In this document: in pieces, positions 40,403 through 50,012 of the stretch | Layout: every line of letters starts with the position of its first letter | Position numbering within the stretch: position 1 is the stretch's first letter | Assembly: GCF_003112555.1 (NCBI RefSeq) | Contig: NZ_BEWB01000006.1 | Location: forward strand, 496,001-560,000 | Direction: 5' to 3' | DNA from: Streptomyces coelicoflavus | GTDB taxonomy: Bacteria > Actinomycetota > Actinomycetes > Streptomycetales > Streptomycetaceae | DNA length: 64,000 bases | Notes under the pieces: model-generated | The model's database searches: none | Told to the model about the DNA's origin: nothing | What the model saw: only the letters and a program-made list of their open reading frames with translations | Translations under genes and position numbers: made by a program

Positions 40403-41143
40403 ATGCAGATCTTCGGCGTGGACATCGGCGGATCCGGGATCAAGGGCGCCCCTGTGGACCTCGACAGGGGCGACCTGGCCCAGGAGCGCTGCAAGGTGCT
40501 GACCCCGCACCCGGCGACCCCGGACGGCGTGGCCGACGGGGTCAAGGAGGTCGTCGAGCACTTCGGCTGGACCGGCCCGGTCGGGCTCACCTTCCCGGGC
40601 GTGGTGACGGGCGGCGCGACGGTGCGCACTGCGGCCAACGTCGACAAGAGCTGGGTCGATACCGACGCGCGCGCCCTGTTCGGCGAGCGGCTGGGCGGAC
40701 TGGACGTGACGGTCGTCAACGATGCGGACGCGGCGGGCGTCGCCGAGATGCACTTCGGGGCCGGCCGCGGCCGCAAGGGCACGGTCATCCTGCTCACCTT
40801 CGGCACCGGCATCGGCAGCGCCGTCTTCACCGACGGGATCCTGATCCCCAACACGGAGCTGGGCCACCTCGAGCTGGACGGCCACGACGCGGAGAAGCGC
40901 GCCTCCAGCAAGGTCAAGGACGACCACGACATGTCGTGGGAGCACTGGGCCCACCGGGTGCAGAAGTACCTCGCCCACGTCGAGATGCTGTTCTCGCCCG
41001 AGCTGTTCGTCATCGGCGGCGGGGTCAGCCGGAAGTCCCACAAGTTCCTGCCGCACATCAAGGGCATCCAGGCGGAGATCGTCCCCGCTCAGCTCCAGAA
41101 CAACGCGGGCATCGTAGGGGCGGCGATGCACGCGGCCGGCTGA
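40403..41143 (+). CDS. ppgK: Polyphosphate glucokinase
   Basis: A 246-residue ROK-type kinase of the actinobacterial PpgK group, phosphorylating glucose with inorganic polyphosphate (and usually ATP). The phosphate loop is FGVDIGGSGIKGAPVD, the catalytic block VVNDADAAGVAEMHFG, and ILLTFGTGIGSAVFTDG is the second phosphate-binding loop. NTELGHLELDGHDAEKRAS binds glucose and polyphosphate. The usual length is about 245-270. It appears to have its own promoter close behind ispH. Confidence 0.94.
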   Translation: MQIFGVDIGGSGIKGAPVDLDRGDLAQERCKVLTPHPATPDGVADGVKEVVEHFGWTGPVGLTFPGVVTGGATVRTAANVDKSWVDTDARALFGERLGGLDVTVVNDADAAGVAEMHFGAGRGRKGTVILLTFGTGIGSAVFTDGILIPNTELGHLELDGHDAEKRASSKVKDDHDMSWEHWAHRVQKYLAHVEMLFSPELFVIGGGVSRKSHKFLPHIKGIQAEIVPAQLQNNAGIVGAAMHAAG

Positions 41144-41171
41144 GTGGGAGTCGGCCGCGCGGAGATCGGCC

Positions 41172-41214
41172 GAGCGGGGGTGGTTGGCTGAGCGGGGGTG
41201 GTCGGCTGAGCGGG
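41172..41214. repeat. Tandem 18-bp repeat, 2.3 copies
   Basis: GAGCGGGGGTGGTTGGCT (41172-41189) is repeated at 41190-41207 with one change and continues as a partial copy. It lies between the convergent ppgK and DUF6542 genes. Confidence 0.7.
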
Positions 41215-41217
41215 ACG

Positions 41218-41277
41218 GGTCACGTCGACGTCGGTCACGCCGAGGCCGGTCACGTCGAGGCCGGTCACGTCGAGCTC
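41218..41277. repeat. Tandem 15-bp repeat, four copies
   Basis: Four adjacent units of the type GGTCACGTCGAGGCC (41218, 41233, 41248, 41263) run into the 3' end of the DUF6542 gene. Read on the minus strand in another frame they encode a DVTGL pentapeptide repeat. Confidence 0.75.
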
Positions 41278-41867
41278 CGGTTCCGCGCCGCGGCCCGCCG
41301 CCGCACCAGCCGGATCCGGCGGACGATCACGGTCGACCCGGCGACCAGCGTCCCGCCGTACAGCCACCCCGCCTCGGTGGCCAGCGCGGTCACCAGCCCC
41401 ATCAGCCGTCCGCCGACACCGTCCCCGCTCTCGGCCACGGGCACCAGGCCCACGGCGAAGGCGATCGGCACCACCACGGGCGCGGTGAGCAGGTCGCCCC
41501 GGCGCACCCAGAGCGCGGTGAGCAGGCTCACCGGCACGAACAGCACCCCGTACACGGTCAGGGACGCGCCGAACAGCAGCTCGTCGAGGAAGCCCAGCAG
41601 GGTCATCACGGCCGCGCAGAACAGCCCGCTGCCCAGCCCCGTCAACCGGGGGTTGGGCATCGCGCGCAGGGCGCGCACCGCCCGGGCCACCGGCGAACCC
41701 GGCGGGCCGGGAGCAGGCCGTACCGGGGCCGGTCGCTGTCGCACCGGCCGGCCGACCCGCCCCGCCGGCGGCCGTGCGGCGGCGGCACCGCCCCGGCCCT
41801 GGGCGGGCAGCGGCGCCCCGTTTCGTCGCGGTCCGTACTGCGCAGGTCGCGTCCTGTATTGCTCCAC
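41265..41867 (-). CDS. DUF6542 membrane protein
   Basis: A 200-residue protein. The first 75 residues are Pro/Arg/Ala-rich and probably disordered in the cytoplasm. Four hydrophobic segments follow: GLGSGLFCAAVMTLLGFLDELLFG, YGVLFVPVSLLTALWV, APVVVPIAFAVGLVPVAE and LVTALATEAGWLYGGTLVAGSTVIV. The tail is basic (RRIRLVRRRAAARNR). This matches the DUF6542 family, usually found between ppgK and ychF in streptomycetes as I recall. Function unknown. Its 3' end is built of 15-bp tandem repeats. Confidence 0.85.
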   Translation of the reverse strand: MEQYRTRPAQYGPRRNGAPLPAQGRGGAAAARPPAGRVGRPVRQRPAPVRPAPGPPGSPVARAVRALRAMPNPRLTGLGSGLFCAAVMTLLGFLDELLFGASLTVYGVLFVPVSLLTALWVRRGDLLTAPVVVPIAFAVGLVPVAESGDGVGGRLMGLVTALATEAGWLYGGTLVAGSTVIVRRIRLVRRRAAARNRSST

Positions 41868-42052
41868 TGGACCAACTTAGGTCGGTTTATGTGCCGAATA
41901 GGCCGACAGACACGCCGTCGGGCGCCCGTTGGCCAAGCGTTCGACTCCGAGCGGGTCCGCTGCGGCACACCCCGTAGACTGGTGGATCGGCCCACGTCTG
42001 GCCTGCCCCATCCCGCCCATCCCTCCGCATCTCACGTACGGGAAGTCGCAAC

Positions 42053-43141
<1,089 letters not shown>

Positions 43142-43189
43142 CGGCTGACGTTCACCACGTCGCTGATCTGGCAAACATGCAGGTCAGAG

Positions 43190-43217
43190 AGGGTCCGACC
43201 CTTCGGGGTCGGGCCCT
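43190..43217 (+). terminator. Terminator after ychF
   Basis: AGGGTCCGACCC pairs with GGGTCGGGCCCT (one wobble), loop TTCG, followed by TTGCTTCTT. Confidence 0.85.
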
Positions 43218-43237
43218 TTGCTTCTTCCCGTGCTGAG

Positions 43238-43531
43238 ATGGGATCCGGGCGCCCGTGCCGGGTCGTGCACTGTCCCGGTCATATCGAGTTGCCGGTCGTC
43301 TGCCGAGGGGCGTTCCGGACCCGTCCTCGGCGGGATGGCCCACAAGGGGGGGGCGTCAGTCGCACAGCTCCAGGGACCCGCCTGTTCGACGCGTACGCGC
43401 GCCGCAGCGCGGTCGCCGAGTCGACACCGGACGCGGTCGACGTCTCGGACACCGCGATGGCCCGCCAGATCGTCGAGGAGGAGCAGGCGCGGCTGGGGGC
43501 GGTCCGCAGGGAGTCCGCGGGACACCCGTGA
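43238..43531 (+). CDS. Small hypothetical protein, possibly broken
   Basis: A 97-residue frame whose last 50 residues look genuine: TRLFDAYARRSAVAESTPD-AVDVSDTAMARQIVEEEQARLGAVRRES. The section reads as an amphipathic helical protein with good codon use. The first 45 residues are Arg/Pro-rich and poor in character, and a run of nine G at 43347-43355 lies just before the good part. The 5' end may therefore be frameshifted or may start later. Family not recognised. Confidence 0.35.
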   Translation: MGSGRPCRVVHCPGHIELPVVCRGAFRTRPRRDGPQGGGVSRTAPGTRLFDAYARRSAVAESTPDAVDVSDTAMARQIVEEEQARLGAVRRESAGHP

Positions 43532-43662
43532 GCGACGGCCGGGACCAGCGCACGCCAACCAGAACTGGCCTGGTCGGGTCGTTGCTCCGACGCCCGTCCA
43601 GGTTGGATGTGCCCCGGTCCCCCGGGGCGCCGGGTCCAGGCACGCTCCCCCCGCAGTGCGCT

Positions 43663-46485
43663 TCACCGTGCGGCCGGTGCGCCGGTCCCGCTGTGCCGAT
43701 CCGGTAGAAGCGATCGCGTGCCGTCGACCACGTCGCGCAGTTGGGCGCGGGCGGTGATGCCCAGCCTGGGGAAGACCCGGTAGAGGTGGGAGCCGACCGT
43801 GCGCGGGGAGAGGAACAGTCTCTCCCCGATCTCGCGGTTCGTCAGGCCGCGGGCCGCGAGCTGGACGATCTGCTGCTGCTGGGGGCTGAGTTCGGTGAGC
43901 GCACCGGGTGCGGCACCGGTCGCCTCGATGCCCGCCGCGCGCAGTTCCGCCTTCGTGCGCTCGATCCACGGTCGTGCGCCGAGCCGCTGGAACGTGTCGA
44001 GTGCTCCGGTCAGCAGCGGGCGGGCTTCCGCGATCCGGCGCTGCCTGCGCAGCCACTCGCCGTAGTCCAGCCGGGTCTGTGCCTGCTCGAAGGGCCACTG
44101 CTCGCCCGTCTCGTCCGCCAGCGCCGCCCGGAAGTGCCGTTCGGCGTGCTCCGGGTCGGCGAGCAGGGCTCGGCCGCGCTCGACCAGGAGGGCGAGCCGT
44201 GCCGACATACCGGTGCCCAAGCGCCGCACCGACCGTTCCAGCAGTTCCGCGGCGGGTGCGCACTGTCCCCGGCGGGCCGCCGCCGCGGCGAGTTCGGCCA
44301 GGACGGTGTAGGAGACGTGGTAGTGGACCGGGTCGCCGTCCTCGGTGAAGGCGGAGCGGAAGTGGGCGTACGCGGTGTCGTAGTCGCCCTCGGCCACCGC
44401 CGCCATGCCCAGGGCACGGCGGGCGGCGACCGCGACGGAGCGGCTCTCCAGCGGATCGACGAGGGCCAGGGCCCGCTCGGCGTTCTCGCGTGCGTCGGCC
44501 GGCTCACCGAGCAGCGCCACCGCTGCCGCGTCGAGCGCTCGCGCGCACGCCTCGGCGTGGTCCAGTCCGGACTGCGAGGCCACCTCCGCGATCTCGGCGG
44601 CCACCGAGCGGGCCTCGGCCCAGCGGCCCTGCTCCAGATAGGTCCAGCCGACGGCGCAGCCCAGACCGGCCGGCAGCGGGCCGTGGGCCCGCCAACGGTC
44701 GGCCGCCTCGTCGAAGGTCCTGGCGGCGAGGGCGGTCCGGTCCAGGAGCCAGGCCACGACGGCGAGCGCGGTCAGAGTCCCGGCGTCGTGCCCGGCCTCG
44801 TCGATCAGCCGCGGCAGCGCCGGGGCGAGGGAAGCTCCCGCGCCGGCGGGATCGGAGACGGCCCGCACCCAGGCGCCCAGCGCTCCCCCCGCGGCGGTGT
44901 CCGGCAGGTTGGCGAGCAGGCTCTCGATCCGCTGCCGCTGGGACTCCTCGCCCGAGTAGTAGCGGACCACCGCTGCCGCGGCGAGGGCGTCCAGCAGCCG
45001 GGGCGACCGGGCGTCCGCCGCCTCGTCGGCGATGCGGGCCAGCAGCGCGAAGGCGGCCGTGTGGTGCGGGCCCATCGTCATGAGCCGCCCCGCCGCCAGC
45101 GCGGCCCGGCTGATCAGCGCCGGGTCGTCACTGCGCCTGCGCACCTCGTCGGCCAGGTGGGCCACCCAGCCGAGCTGACCGGTGAAGACGGCCATGTCCG
45201 CCGCGTCGGCCAGCAGCCGCGCCCGGTCCGCGCGGCGCGGGCTGAGTTCCGCGGCGCGTTCCAGAGCGGCGGCGGCAGCCGCGTGGCCGCCCCGGCGCCG
45301 GGCCCGGCCCGCCGTCTCCAGGAGCACCGCCGACACCTGCTCGTCGGGCCCCGCGGTCGCGGCGGCGAGGTGCCATGCACGGCGGTCGGGGTCGTCGTCC
45401 AGCAGCCGGGCGAGGGCGAGGTGCGCGTGCCTGCGTTCCCGGAAGGACGCGGCGTGGTAGACCGCCGAGCGGACGAGGGGGTGACGGAAGGAGATCCCGG
45501 CGCTGTCCTGCCGTACGAGACCGGCCCGTTCGGCGGGTGCCCATGCCGTGCCGTCCGTCTCGGCCGGGCCCCGTGCGGCCGCCGGCGCGTCCACCGCGTC
45601 GGCGGCGGCGAGCAGCAGCAGAGCGCGGCGGGTGACTTCCGGCAGGTGACTCACGCGGAGCGCGAAGAGGGCTTCCATGCGGTCGGTGACGGGCAGCGGG
45701 CCCCCGGCCGCGAGGTCTTCCGGCCGTCTGCCCGCGACGGCGCGGGACAGCTCGACCAGGGCCAGGGGATTGCCCGCCGCCTCCCGCAGAATCCGGACCC
45801 GGGTGCGGCCGGTGGGCGGCTCCGGCTGCTCGTCGAGCAGGCGGTTCGCCGCGTCACCGCTCAGTGGGCCGACCTCCAGACGCGCGTACCCCTTGTCGAA
45901 TCCGGGCAGCACGGCCGCGGTCCGCACGCCGAGCAGCAGCGTCACGGGCTCGCCGTCCAGGCGCCGCGCCAGGAAGGAGAGAACGTCCAGCGACGCGCGG
46001 TCCATCCACTGGGCGTCGTCCACCACCACGAGCAGCGGTGCTGCCGGCTCCGCCAGGTCCGACACCAACGTCAGCACCGCCAGGCCGACGAGCAGGGCGT
46101 CGGGAGCATCGGGGGCCTCGGCGTGTTCGGTCAGGCCCAGGGCCGCCCGGAGCGCGGAACGCTGCCGTGCCGGCAGGCCGCCCAGGTCGCCGAGGACCGG
46201 GCGGAGCAACTGGTGCAGGCCGGCGAACGCGAGACGCGCCTCGGACTCGCTGCCGACCGCCCTCAGCACCCGGTGGCCGGCACCGCGGGTCCGCCGCACG
46301 GCGAGGTCGAGCAGCACGCTCTTGCCGGCACCGGGGCCGCCCTCGACGACCAGCACCGCGCCGCGGGACCGGTCGGCGGCGACGCGCCCCATGATCTCCG
46401 CGGTCTCGCTCTCCCGGCCCACCACGGCCGGACCGGGATCCCCGGGCGAGCCCCGGCCCGCTCGGGCGCGTTCACCATGCTTCAC
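43663..46485 (-). CDS. Large ATP-binding LuxR-family (LAL) regulator
   Basis: A 940-residue LAL regulator. The N-terminal AAA/NB-ARC-like ATPase has Walker A GGPGAGKS at residues 49-56 and Walker B-like LLVVVDDAQWMDRASLDVLSF. A long alpha-helical TPR-like middle region (about 380-860) follows. The C-terminal LuxR helix-turn-helix is LSPQQQQIVQLAARGLTNREIGERLFLSPRTVGSHLYRVFPRLGI. LALs activate degradation or antibiotic gene clusters in response to a small ligand. GTG 46485 follows GGAG at seven bases; longer frames lack a ribosome binding site. It is divergent from the metallo-hydrolase and esterase genes, its likely targets. Confidence 0.9.
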   Translation of the reverse strand: MKHGERARAGRGSPGDPGPAVVGRESETAEIMGRVAADRSRGAVLVVEGGPGAGKSVLLDLAVRRTRGAGHRVLRAVGSESEARLAFAGLHQLLRPVLGDLGGLPARQRSALRAALGLTEHAEAPDAPDALLVGLAVLTLVSDLAEPAAPLLVVVDDAQWMDRASLDVLSFLARRLDGEPVTLLLGVRTAAVLPGFDKGYARLEVGPLSGDAANRLLDEQPEPPTGRTRVRILREAAGNPLALVELSRAVAGRRPEDLAAGGPLPVTDRMEALFALRVSHLPEVTRRALLLLAAADAVDAPAAARGPAETDGTAWAPAERAGLVRQDSAGISFRHPLVRSAVYHAASFRERRHAHLALARLLDDDPDRRAWHLAAATAGPDEQVSAVLLETAGRARRRGGHAAAAAALERAAELSPRRADRARLLADAADMAVFTGQLGWVAHLADEVRRRSDDPALISRAALAAGRLMTMGPHHTAAFALLARIADEAADARSPRLLDALAAAAVVRYYSGEESQRQRIESLLANLPDTAAGGALGAWVRAVSDPAGAGASLAPALPRLIDEAGHDAGTLTALAVVAWLLDRTALAARTFDEAADRWRAHGPLPAGLGCAVGWTYLEQGRWAEARSVAAEIAEVASQSGLDHAEACARALDAAAVALLGEPADARENAERALALVDPLESRSVAVAARRALGMAAVAEGDYDTAYAHFRSAFTEDGDPVHYHVSYTVLAELAAAAARRGQCAPAAELLERSVRRLGTGMSARLALLVERGRALLADPEHAERHFRAALADETGEQWPFEQAQTRLDYGEWLRRQRRIAEARPLLTGALDTFQRLGARPWIERTKAELRAAGIEATGAAPGALTELSPQQQQIVQLAARGLTNREIGERLFLSPRTVGSHLYRVFPRLGITARAQLRDVVDGTRSLLPDRHSGTGAPAAR

Positions 46486-46681
46486 GGATGCTCCAGGAAC
46501 TGAGACAGCCCTCACGGCAACGTGGCGGTGCCGTGGCCGTATTCCTGCCGTCCCGCAGCCGGACCCCACGGGTCGGGCGGAACCGGGTGCAGTCACATGA
46601 CGCATACCGCGGCCCGCCACCCGCGACGCACGCTTGCGGAACAGGGGCGTTCAAGCCCGACCTTCTGCACTGGAGCACACC

Positions 46682-47605
46682 GTGGACACCATCACCCTGG
46701 GCGACGTCACCGTGACCCGGGTCCGGGAGTACTACGGCCCCGTCGACCTGACGCCCGAGGCGTTCGTCCCGGACAGCCCGGCCCAGGCGTGGGACACGCA
46801 CCGTTCCTGGCTGGTCCCGGACTTCCTGGACGCCGACACCCGCATCGTCAACACCGCGATCCAGACCTGGGTCCTGCGCAGCGAGGGCAGGACCATCCTG
46901 GTCGACACCGGCGTCGGCAACCACAAGGACCGGCCGTACGCGCCCGTGTGGAACCGCCTGGACACCGACTTCCTGGGCAATCTCGCCCGCGCCGGGGTCC
47001 GCCCCGAGGACGTCGACATCGTGATCAACACGCATCTGCACGTCGACCACGTCGGCTGGAACACCTACCTCGACGGACGGACCTGGGTACCGACGTTCCC
47101 CAACGCCACCTACCTGATGGCCAAGGCGGACTTCGACTACTGGAACCCCGCCAACGAGATCAGGACCCTGCTCGGCCGCGGCAACCAGAACGTCTTCGAG
47201 GACAGCGTCGCCCCCGTGCACGAGGCCGGTCTCACCCGGCTGTGGGAGGGCAGCCACCGGATCGACCGCAACCTGTGCCTCGACCTCGCCCCCGGCCACA
47301 CCCCCGGCTCCTCCGTGCTGAGGCTGGAGTCCGGCTCCGACCGGGCCCTGTTCGTCGGCGACCTGATGCACAGCCCGATCCAGATCGTCGAGCCCGACGC
47401 CAACAGTTGCTTCTGCGAGGACCCCGCCGAAGCCCGCGCCACCCGCCACCGGCTCCTGGGTTCGGCCGCCGACGGCAACGCCCTCGTCTTCCCCGCACAC
47501 CTCGGTGGCCACGGTGCCGCCGAAGTCGTGCGCGAGGGCGGCAGGTTCGCCGTCAAGGGCTGGGCGCCCTTCGCCAAGTACGCCGCGTACACCGAGTCGG
47601 CCTGA
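46682..47605 (+). CDS. MBL-fold metallo-hydrolase
   Basis: A 307-residue metallo-beta-lactamase fold hydrolase. The metal motif THLHVDHVGWN gives His118, His120, Asp122 and His123. The third His is in DLAPGHTPGSSVL, the bridging Asp in ALFVGDLMHSP, and the last His in FPAHLGGHG. The order and length fit the AttM/lactonase-like or alkylsulfatase-unrelated branch that opens cyclic esters, but the substrate is unknown. GTG 46682 follows GGAG at six bases. The carboxylesterase gene follows after a 76-base repeat-containing gap, suggesting a two-gene ester or lactone degradation operon. Confidence 0.87.
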   Translation: MDTITLGDVTVTRVREYYGPVDLTPEAFVPDSPAQAWDTHRSWLVPDFLDADTRIVNTAIQTWVLRSEGRTILVDTGVGNHKDRPYAPVWNRLDTDFLGNLARAGVRPEDVDIVINTHLHVDHVGWNTYLDGRTWVPTFPNATYLMAKADFDYWNPANEIRTLLGRGNQNVFEDSVAPVHEAGLTRLWEGSHRIDRNLCLDLAPGHTPGSSVLRLESGSDRALFVGDLMHSPIQIVEPDANSCFCEDPAEARATRHRLLGSAADGNALVFPAHLGGHGAAEVVREGGRFAVKGWAPFAKYAAYTESA

Positions 47606-47610
47606 AATAC

Positions 47611-47670
47611 ACGGAATTCATGGAATCCACGGAGTCCATGGAATCCACGGAGTCCATGGAATCCACGGAA
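47611..47670 (+). repeat. Tandem 18-bp repeat between hydrolase and esterase genes
   Basis: ATGGAATCCACGGAGTCC occurs at 47620-47637 and 47638-47655, with partial copies before (47611) and after (47656-47670). It contains three in-frame ATG codons and the unit encodes MESTES if read in one frame. It ends just before the ribosome binding region of the esterase. Confidence 0.8.
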
Positions 47671-47681
47671 GGACACGAGAG

Positions 47682-49172
47682 ATGAAGCACCGCCCCGATC
47701 CCGTCGTCACCACCGCGCAGGGTGCCGTCCGCGGCCTGCGCCGGGGCGACACCCTCACCTTCCTGAACATCCCGTACGCCGCTCCGCCCCACGGCGCCGG
47801 CCGGTTCGCCGCTCCGCTGCCGCACGAGCCGTGGGACGGGGTACGGGACGCCACCGTGCCGGGGCCCAACGCCCCGCAGTCCGAACGCAGGCTCGGCGAC
47901 GTCGACATGACCCCCTACTTCGGCACCGGCTGGAGCCGGGGCGAGGACTACCTCACCGTCAACGTCTTCACGCCCGCCGGCGGCGGTGACGCCCTGCCGG
48001 TGATGGTCTTCGTCCACGGCGGCGGCTTCGTCGCCGGATCGACGCGGGCCGCCCTGTACGACGGCTCCGCGTTCGCCCGGGACGGCGTCGTCCTCGTCAC
48101 CCTCAACTACCGCCTCGGCATCGCCGGGTTCCTCGACCTTCCGGGGGCGCCCGCCAACCGCGGCCTGCTCGACGTCGTCGCCGCGCTGCGCTGGGTGCGG
48201 GAGAACGTCTCCGCCTTCGGCGGCGACCCGCACCGTGTCACCCTGTTCGGTCAGTCCGCCGGGGCGACCATCGTCGGCGGCGTCCTCGCCACCCCCGAGG
48301 CCGCCGGCCTGGTCCGCCGGGCGATCGTGCAGAGCGGCAGCGGTCTGGGCGCGTTCACCCCCGAGCAGGCCGCCCGCGTCACCGGGGCCGCGGCCGGGGC
48401 GCTGGGCGTGGAGCCCCACGCCGACGCCTTCGCCGGCCTCCCCGACGAGCGGCTCGTCGAGGCGGCATCCGGACTCGCGGGCCTCGACCTGCGGACCGGG
48501 ACCCACCGTGATCCGCTGATCGGCCTCAGCCCCTTCAGCCTGGTCCTGGACACCCAGCCCGCCGTGTCCGTCGCCGCCGGTCTCGCCGCCGACGTCGACC
48601 TGCTCGTCGGCACCAACGCGGAGGAGGGCAACCTCTACCTGGTCCCGGTGGGCACGTACGCCACCTCGACCGCCGCCGACGTCGACGAGGCCGCCGCACG
48701 CGCGCACCCCGATCCGGTGCGGCTCGTCGAGACCTACCGGAAGTCCCGGCCCGAGGCCGGCTTCGGGGAGCTGCGCTCCGCCGTCATGGCCGACGCCCTG
48801 TTCGGCGCGGGCAGCCGCGCGCTGGCCGACGCCCATGCCGCGCACCCGCGCTCCGGCACCTACGCCTACGAGTTCGCCTGGCGCTCCCACGCCCTGGACG
48901 GACGACTCGGCGCCACGCACACCGTGGAACTGCCCTTCGTCTTCGACCTCGCGGACCGGCCCGAACTCAACGGCCCCCACGCCCTGCTCGGCCCCGACGA
49001 GGCCCCCGCGGACCTCGCCACCCGTGTCCACGGGACCTGGATCCGGTTCGCCCGGACCGGCGACCCCGGCTGGGACCCGTACGACACCGACCGCCGGGCC
49101 ACCATGCGCATCGACGCCGAGTGGACCCGGACCGACGACCCCCGCAGCGAGGAACGACGGGCCTGGAGCTGA
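47682..49172 (+). CDS. Type B carboxylesterase/lipase family protein
   Basis: A 496-residue alpha/beta hydrolase of the COesterase family. The oxyanion-hole motif VHGGGFVAGS starts at residue 111, the nucleophile Ser192 is in LFGQSAGATIVGG, the acid is probably Glu in VGTNAEEGNLYL, and the His in GATHTVELPFVF. The N-terminal FLNIPYAAPPHGAGRF is also typical. There is no signal peptide, so it is cytoplasmic. It hydrolyses carboxylic esters of unknown identity. ATG 47682 follows GAGAG. It is probably co-transcribed with the upstream MBL hydrolase. Confidence 0.9.
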   Translation: MKHRPDPVVTTAQGAVRGLRRGDTLTFLNIPYAAPPHGAGRFAAPLPHEPWDGVRDATVPGPNAPQSERRLGDVDMTPYFGTGWSRGEDYLTVNVFTPAGGGDALPVMVFVHGGGFVAGSTRAALYDGSAFARDGVVLVTLNYRLGIAGFLDLPGAPANRGLLDVVAALRWVRENVSAFGGDPHRVTLFGQSAGATIVGGVLATPEAAGLVRRAIVQSGSGLGAFTPEQAARVTGAAAGALGVEPHADAFAGLPDERLVEAASGLAGLDLRTGTHRDPLIGLSPFSLVLDTQPAVSVAAGLAADVDLLVGTNAEEGNLYLVPVGTYATSTAADVDEAAARAHPDPVRLVETYRKSRPEAGFGELRSAVMADALFGAGSRALADAHAAHPRSGTYAYEFAWRSHALDGRLGATHTVELPFVFDLADRPELNGPHALLGPDEAPADLATRVHGTWIRFARTGDPGWDPYDTDRRATMRIDAEWTRTDDPRSEERRAWS

Positions 49173-49265
49173 CCCGCACTCTCGCCTCCGCACTCTCCCT
49201 TCCGCGCACCGGAGAGCGGGCCGACGGACGGGCGCGGCAACAAGGGCAGGGGACAGCGGCGCGGA

Positions 49266-49865
49266 TCAGTCGCCGGCGCAGTGCCCGGACACGCCCAGGC
49301 CCTCGATGGCGATCCCCATGAGCCGAGTGGCGTGCCGCGCGGCGTCGGGAGCCTGTTCGGTCCCGAGGGAGACCGCGTTGGCGAGGGTGAGCAGTTCGAG
49401 GACGGTCACGTCGTCGCGGACGGTCCCGTGTTCCTGGGCGCGGGCCAGGAGATCGGCGCAGGCCTCCGTCAGCAGTTGCTCGCACCTCGAATCCCGCGAG
49501 GACGCCCCGGCCGTGCCCGTCGCCCGCAACAGGGAGCGGGCGGCGCCGCGCGTGGCGGCGCCGAAGACCGCCAGGGACATCAGCCACTTCGCCAGAGCGG
49601 CCGCGGGCGGGTACTCGCTCGCCAGCGACCGGGCCTCGTCGCACAGCTGCGCCACGCGCTCCTGGAAGACGGCCTGGAGCAGGTTCCACCGGGACGGGAA
49701 GTGGCGGTGCAGGGTGGCCGAGCCGACGCCGGCCCTCCGCGCGATCTCCTCCAGGGAGGCGTCGGCTCCGTGCCGGGAGACTTCCGCCGCGGCGGCTTCG
49801 AGGATCCGGTCGTAGTTGCGACGTGCGTCCGCGCGCTTGGGCGGGCCGGGGTTCTCCCTGTTCAC
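49266..49865 (-). CDS. TetR-family repressor
   Basis: A 199-residue TetR-type regulator. The DNA-binding domain (about residues 12-60) reads NYDRILEAAAAEVSRHGADASLEEIARRAGVGSATLHRHFPSRWNLLQAVF. The remaining part is an all-helical ligand domain. It is divergent from an oxidoreductase gene, and the shared intergenic region holds three palindromes with a common half-site. GTG 49865 follows AGGAGC closely. Confidence 0.9.
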   Translation of the reverse strand: MNRENPGPPKRADARRNYDRILEAAAAEVSRHGADASLEEIARRAGVGSATLHRHFPSRWNLLQAVFQERVAQLCDEARSLASEYPPAAALAKWLMSLAVFGAATRGAARSLLRATGTAGASSRDSRCEQLLTEACADLLARAQEHGTVRDDVTVLELLTLANAVSLGTEQAPDAARHATRLMGIAIEGLGVSGHCAGD

Positions 49866-49893
49866 GCTCCTGCTCTCCTTCCTCGCCACCGGA

Positions 49894-49914
49894 AAACGGG
49901 GCGCCGCCCCATTC
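49894..49914. promoter_or_regulatory. TetR operator-like site 1
   Basis: AAACGGGG-CGCCG-CCCCATTC, 6 of 8 positions matching the dyad partner of the best site, with the same 5-base spacer. It is 29 bases upstream of the tetR start. Confidence 0.5.
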
Positions 49915-49947
49915 TCGCACCGGCGTCGGACGGCACCGCTTGACACA

Positions 49948-49968
49948 AAGTGGGGTGGGCCCCCATAT
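49948..49968. promoter_or_regulatory. TetR operator-like site 2
   Basis: AAGTGGGG-TGGGC-CCCCATAT, an imperfect dyad with the same half-site style and a 5-base spacer, 24 bp (centre to centre) from site 3. Confidence 0.45.
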
Positions 49969-49971
49969 TTT

Positions 49972-49992
49972 AAACGGGGGAGCACCCCGTTT
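49972..49992. promoter_or_regulatory. TetR operator-like site 3 (perfect)
   Basis: AAACGGGG (49972-49979) and CCCCGTTT (49985-49992) form a perfect 8-bp dyad around GAGCA, 20 bases before the oxidoreductase start. Confidence 0.7.
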
Positions 49993-50012
49993 CGGGGAGA
50001 GGAGTCAGAGGC

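Noticed and set aside
43741..46503. A 920-codon plus-strand frame opposite the LAL regulator
   Set aside because: It is exactly antisense to a gene with clear AAA and LuxR domains; the peptide is Gly/Arg/Gln-rich without recognisable domains.
47611..47670. CRISPR-like array at the 18-bp repeats
   Set aside because: The repeats are directly adjacent with no spacers, and no cas genes are in the window.
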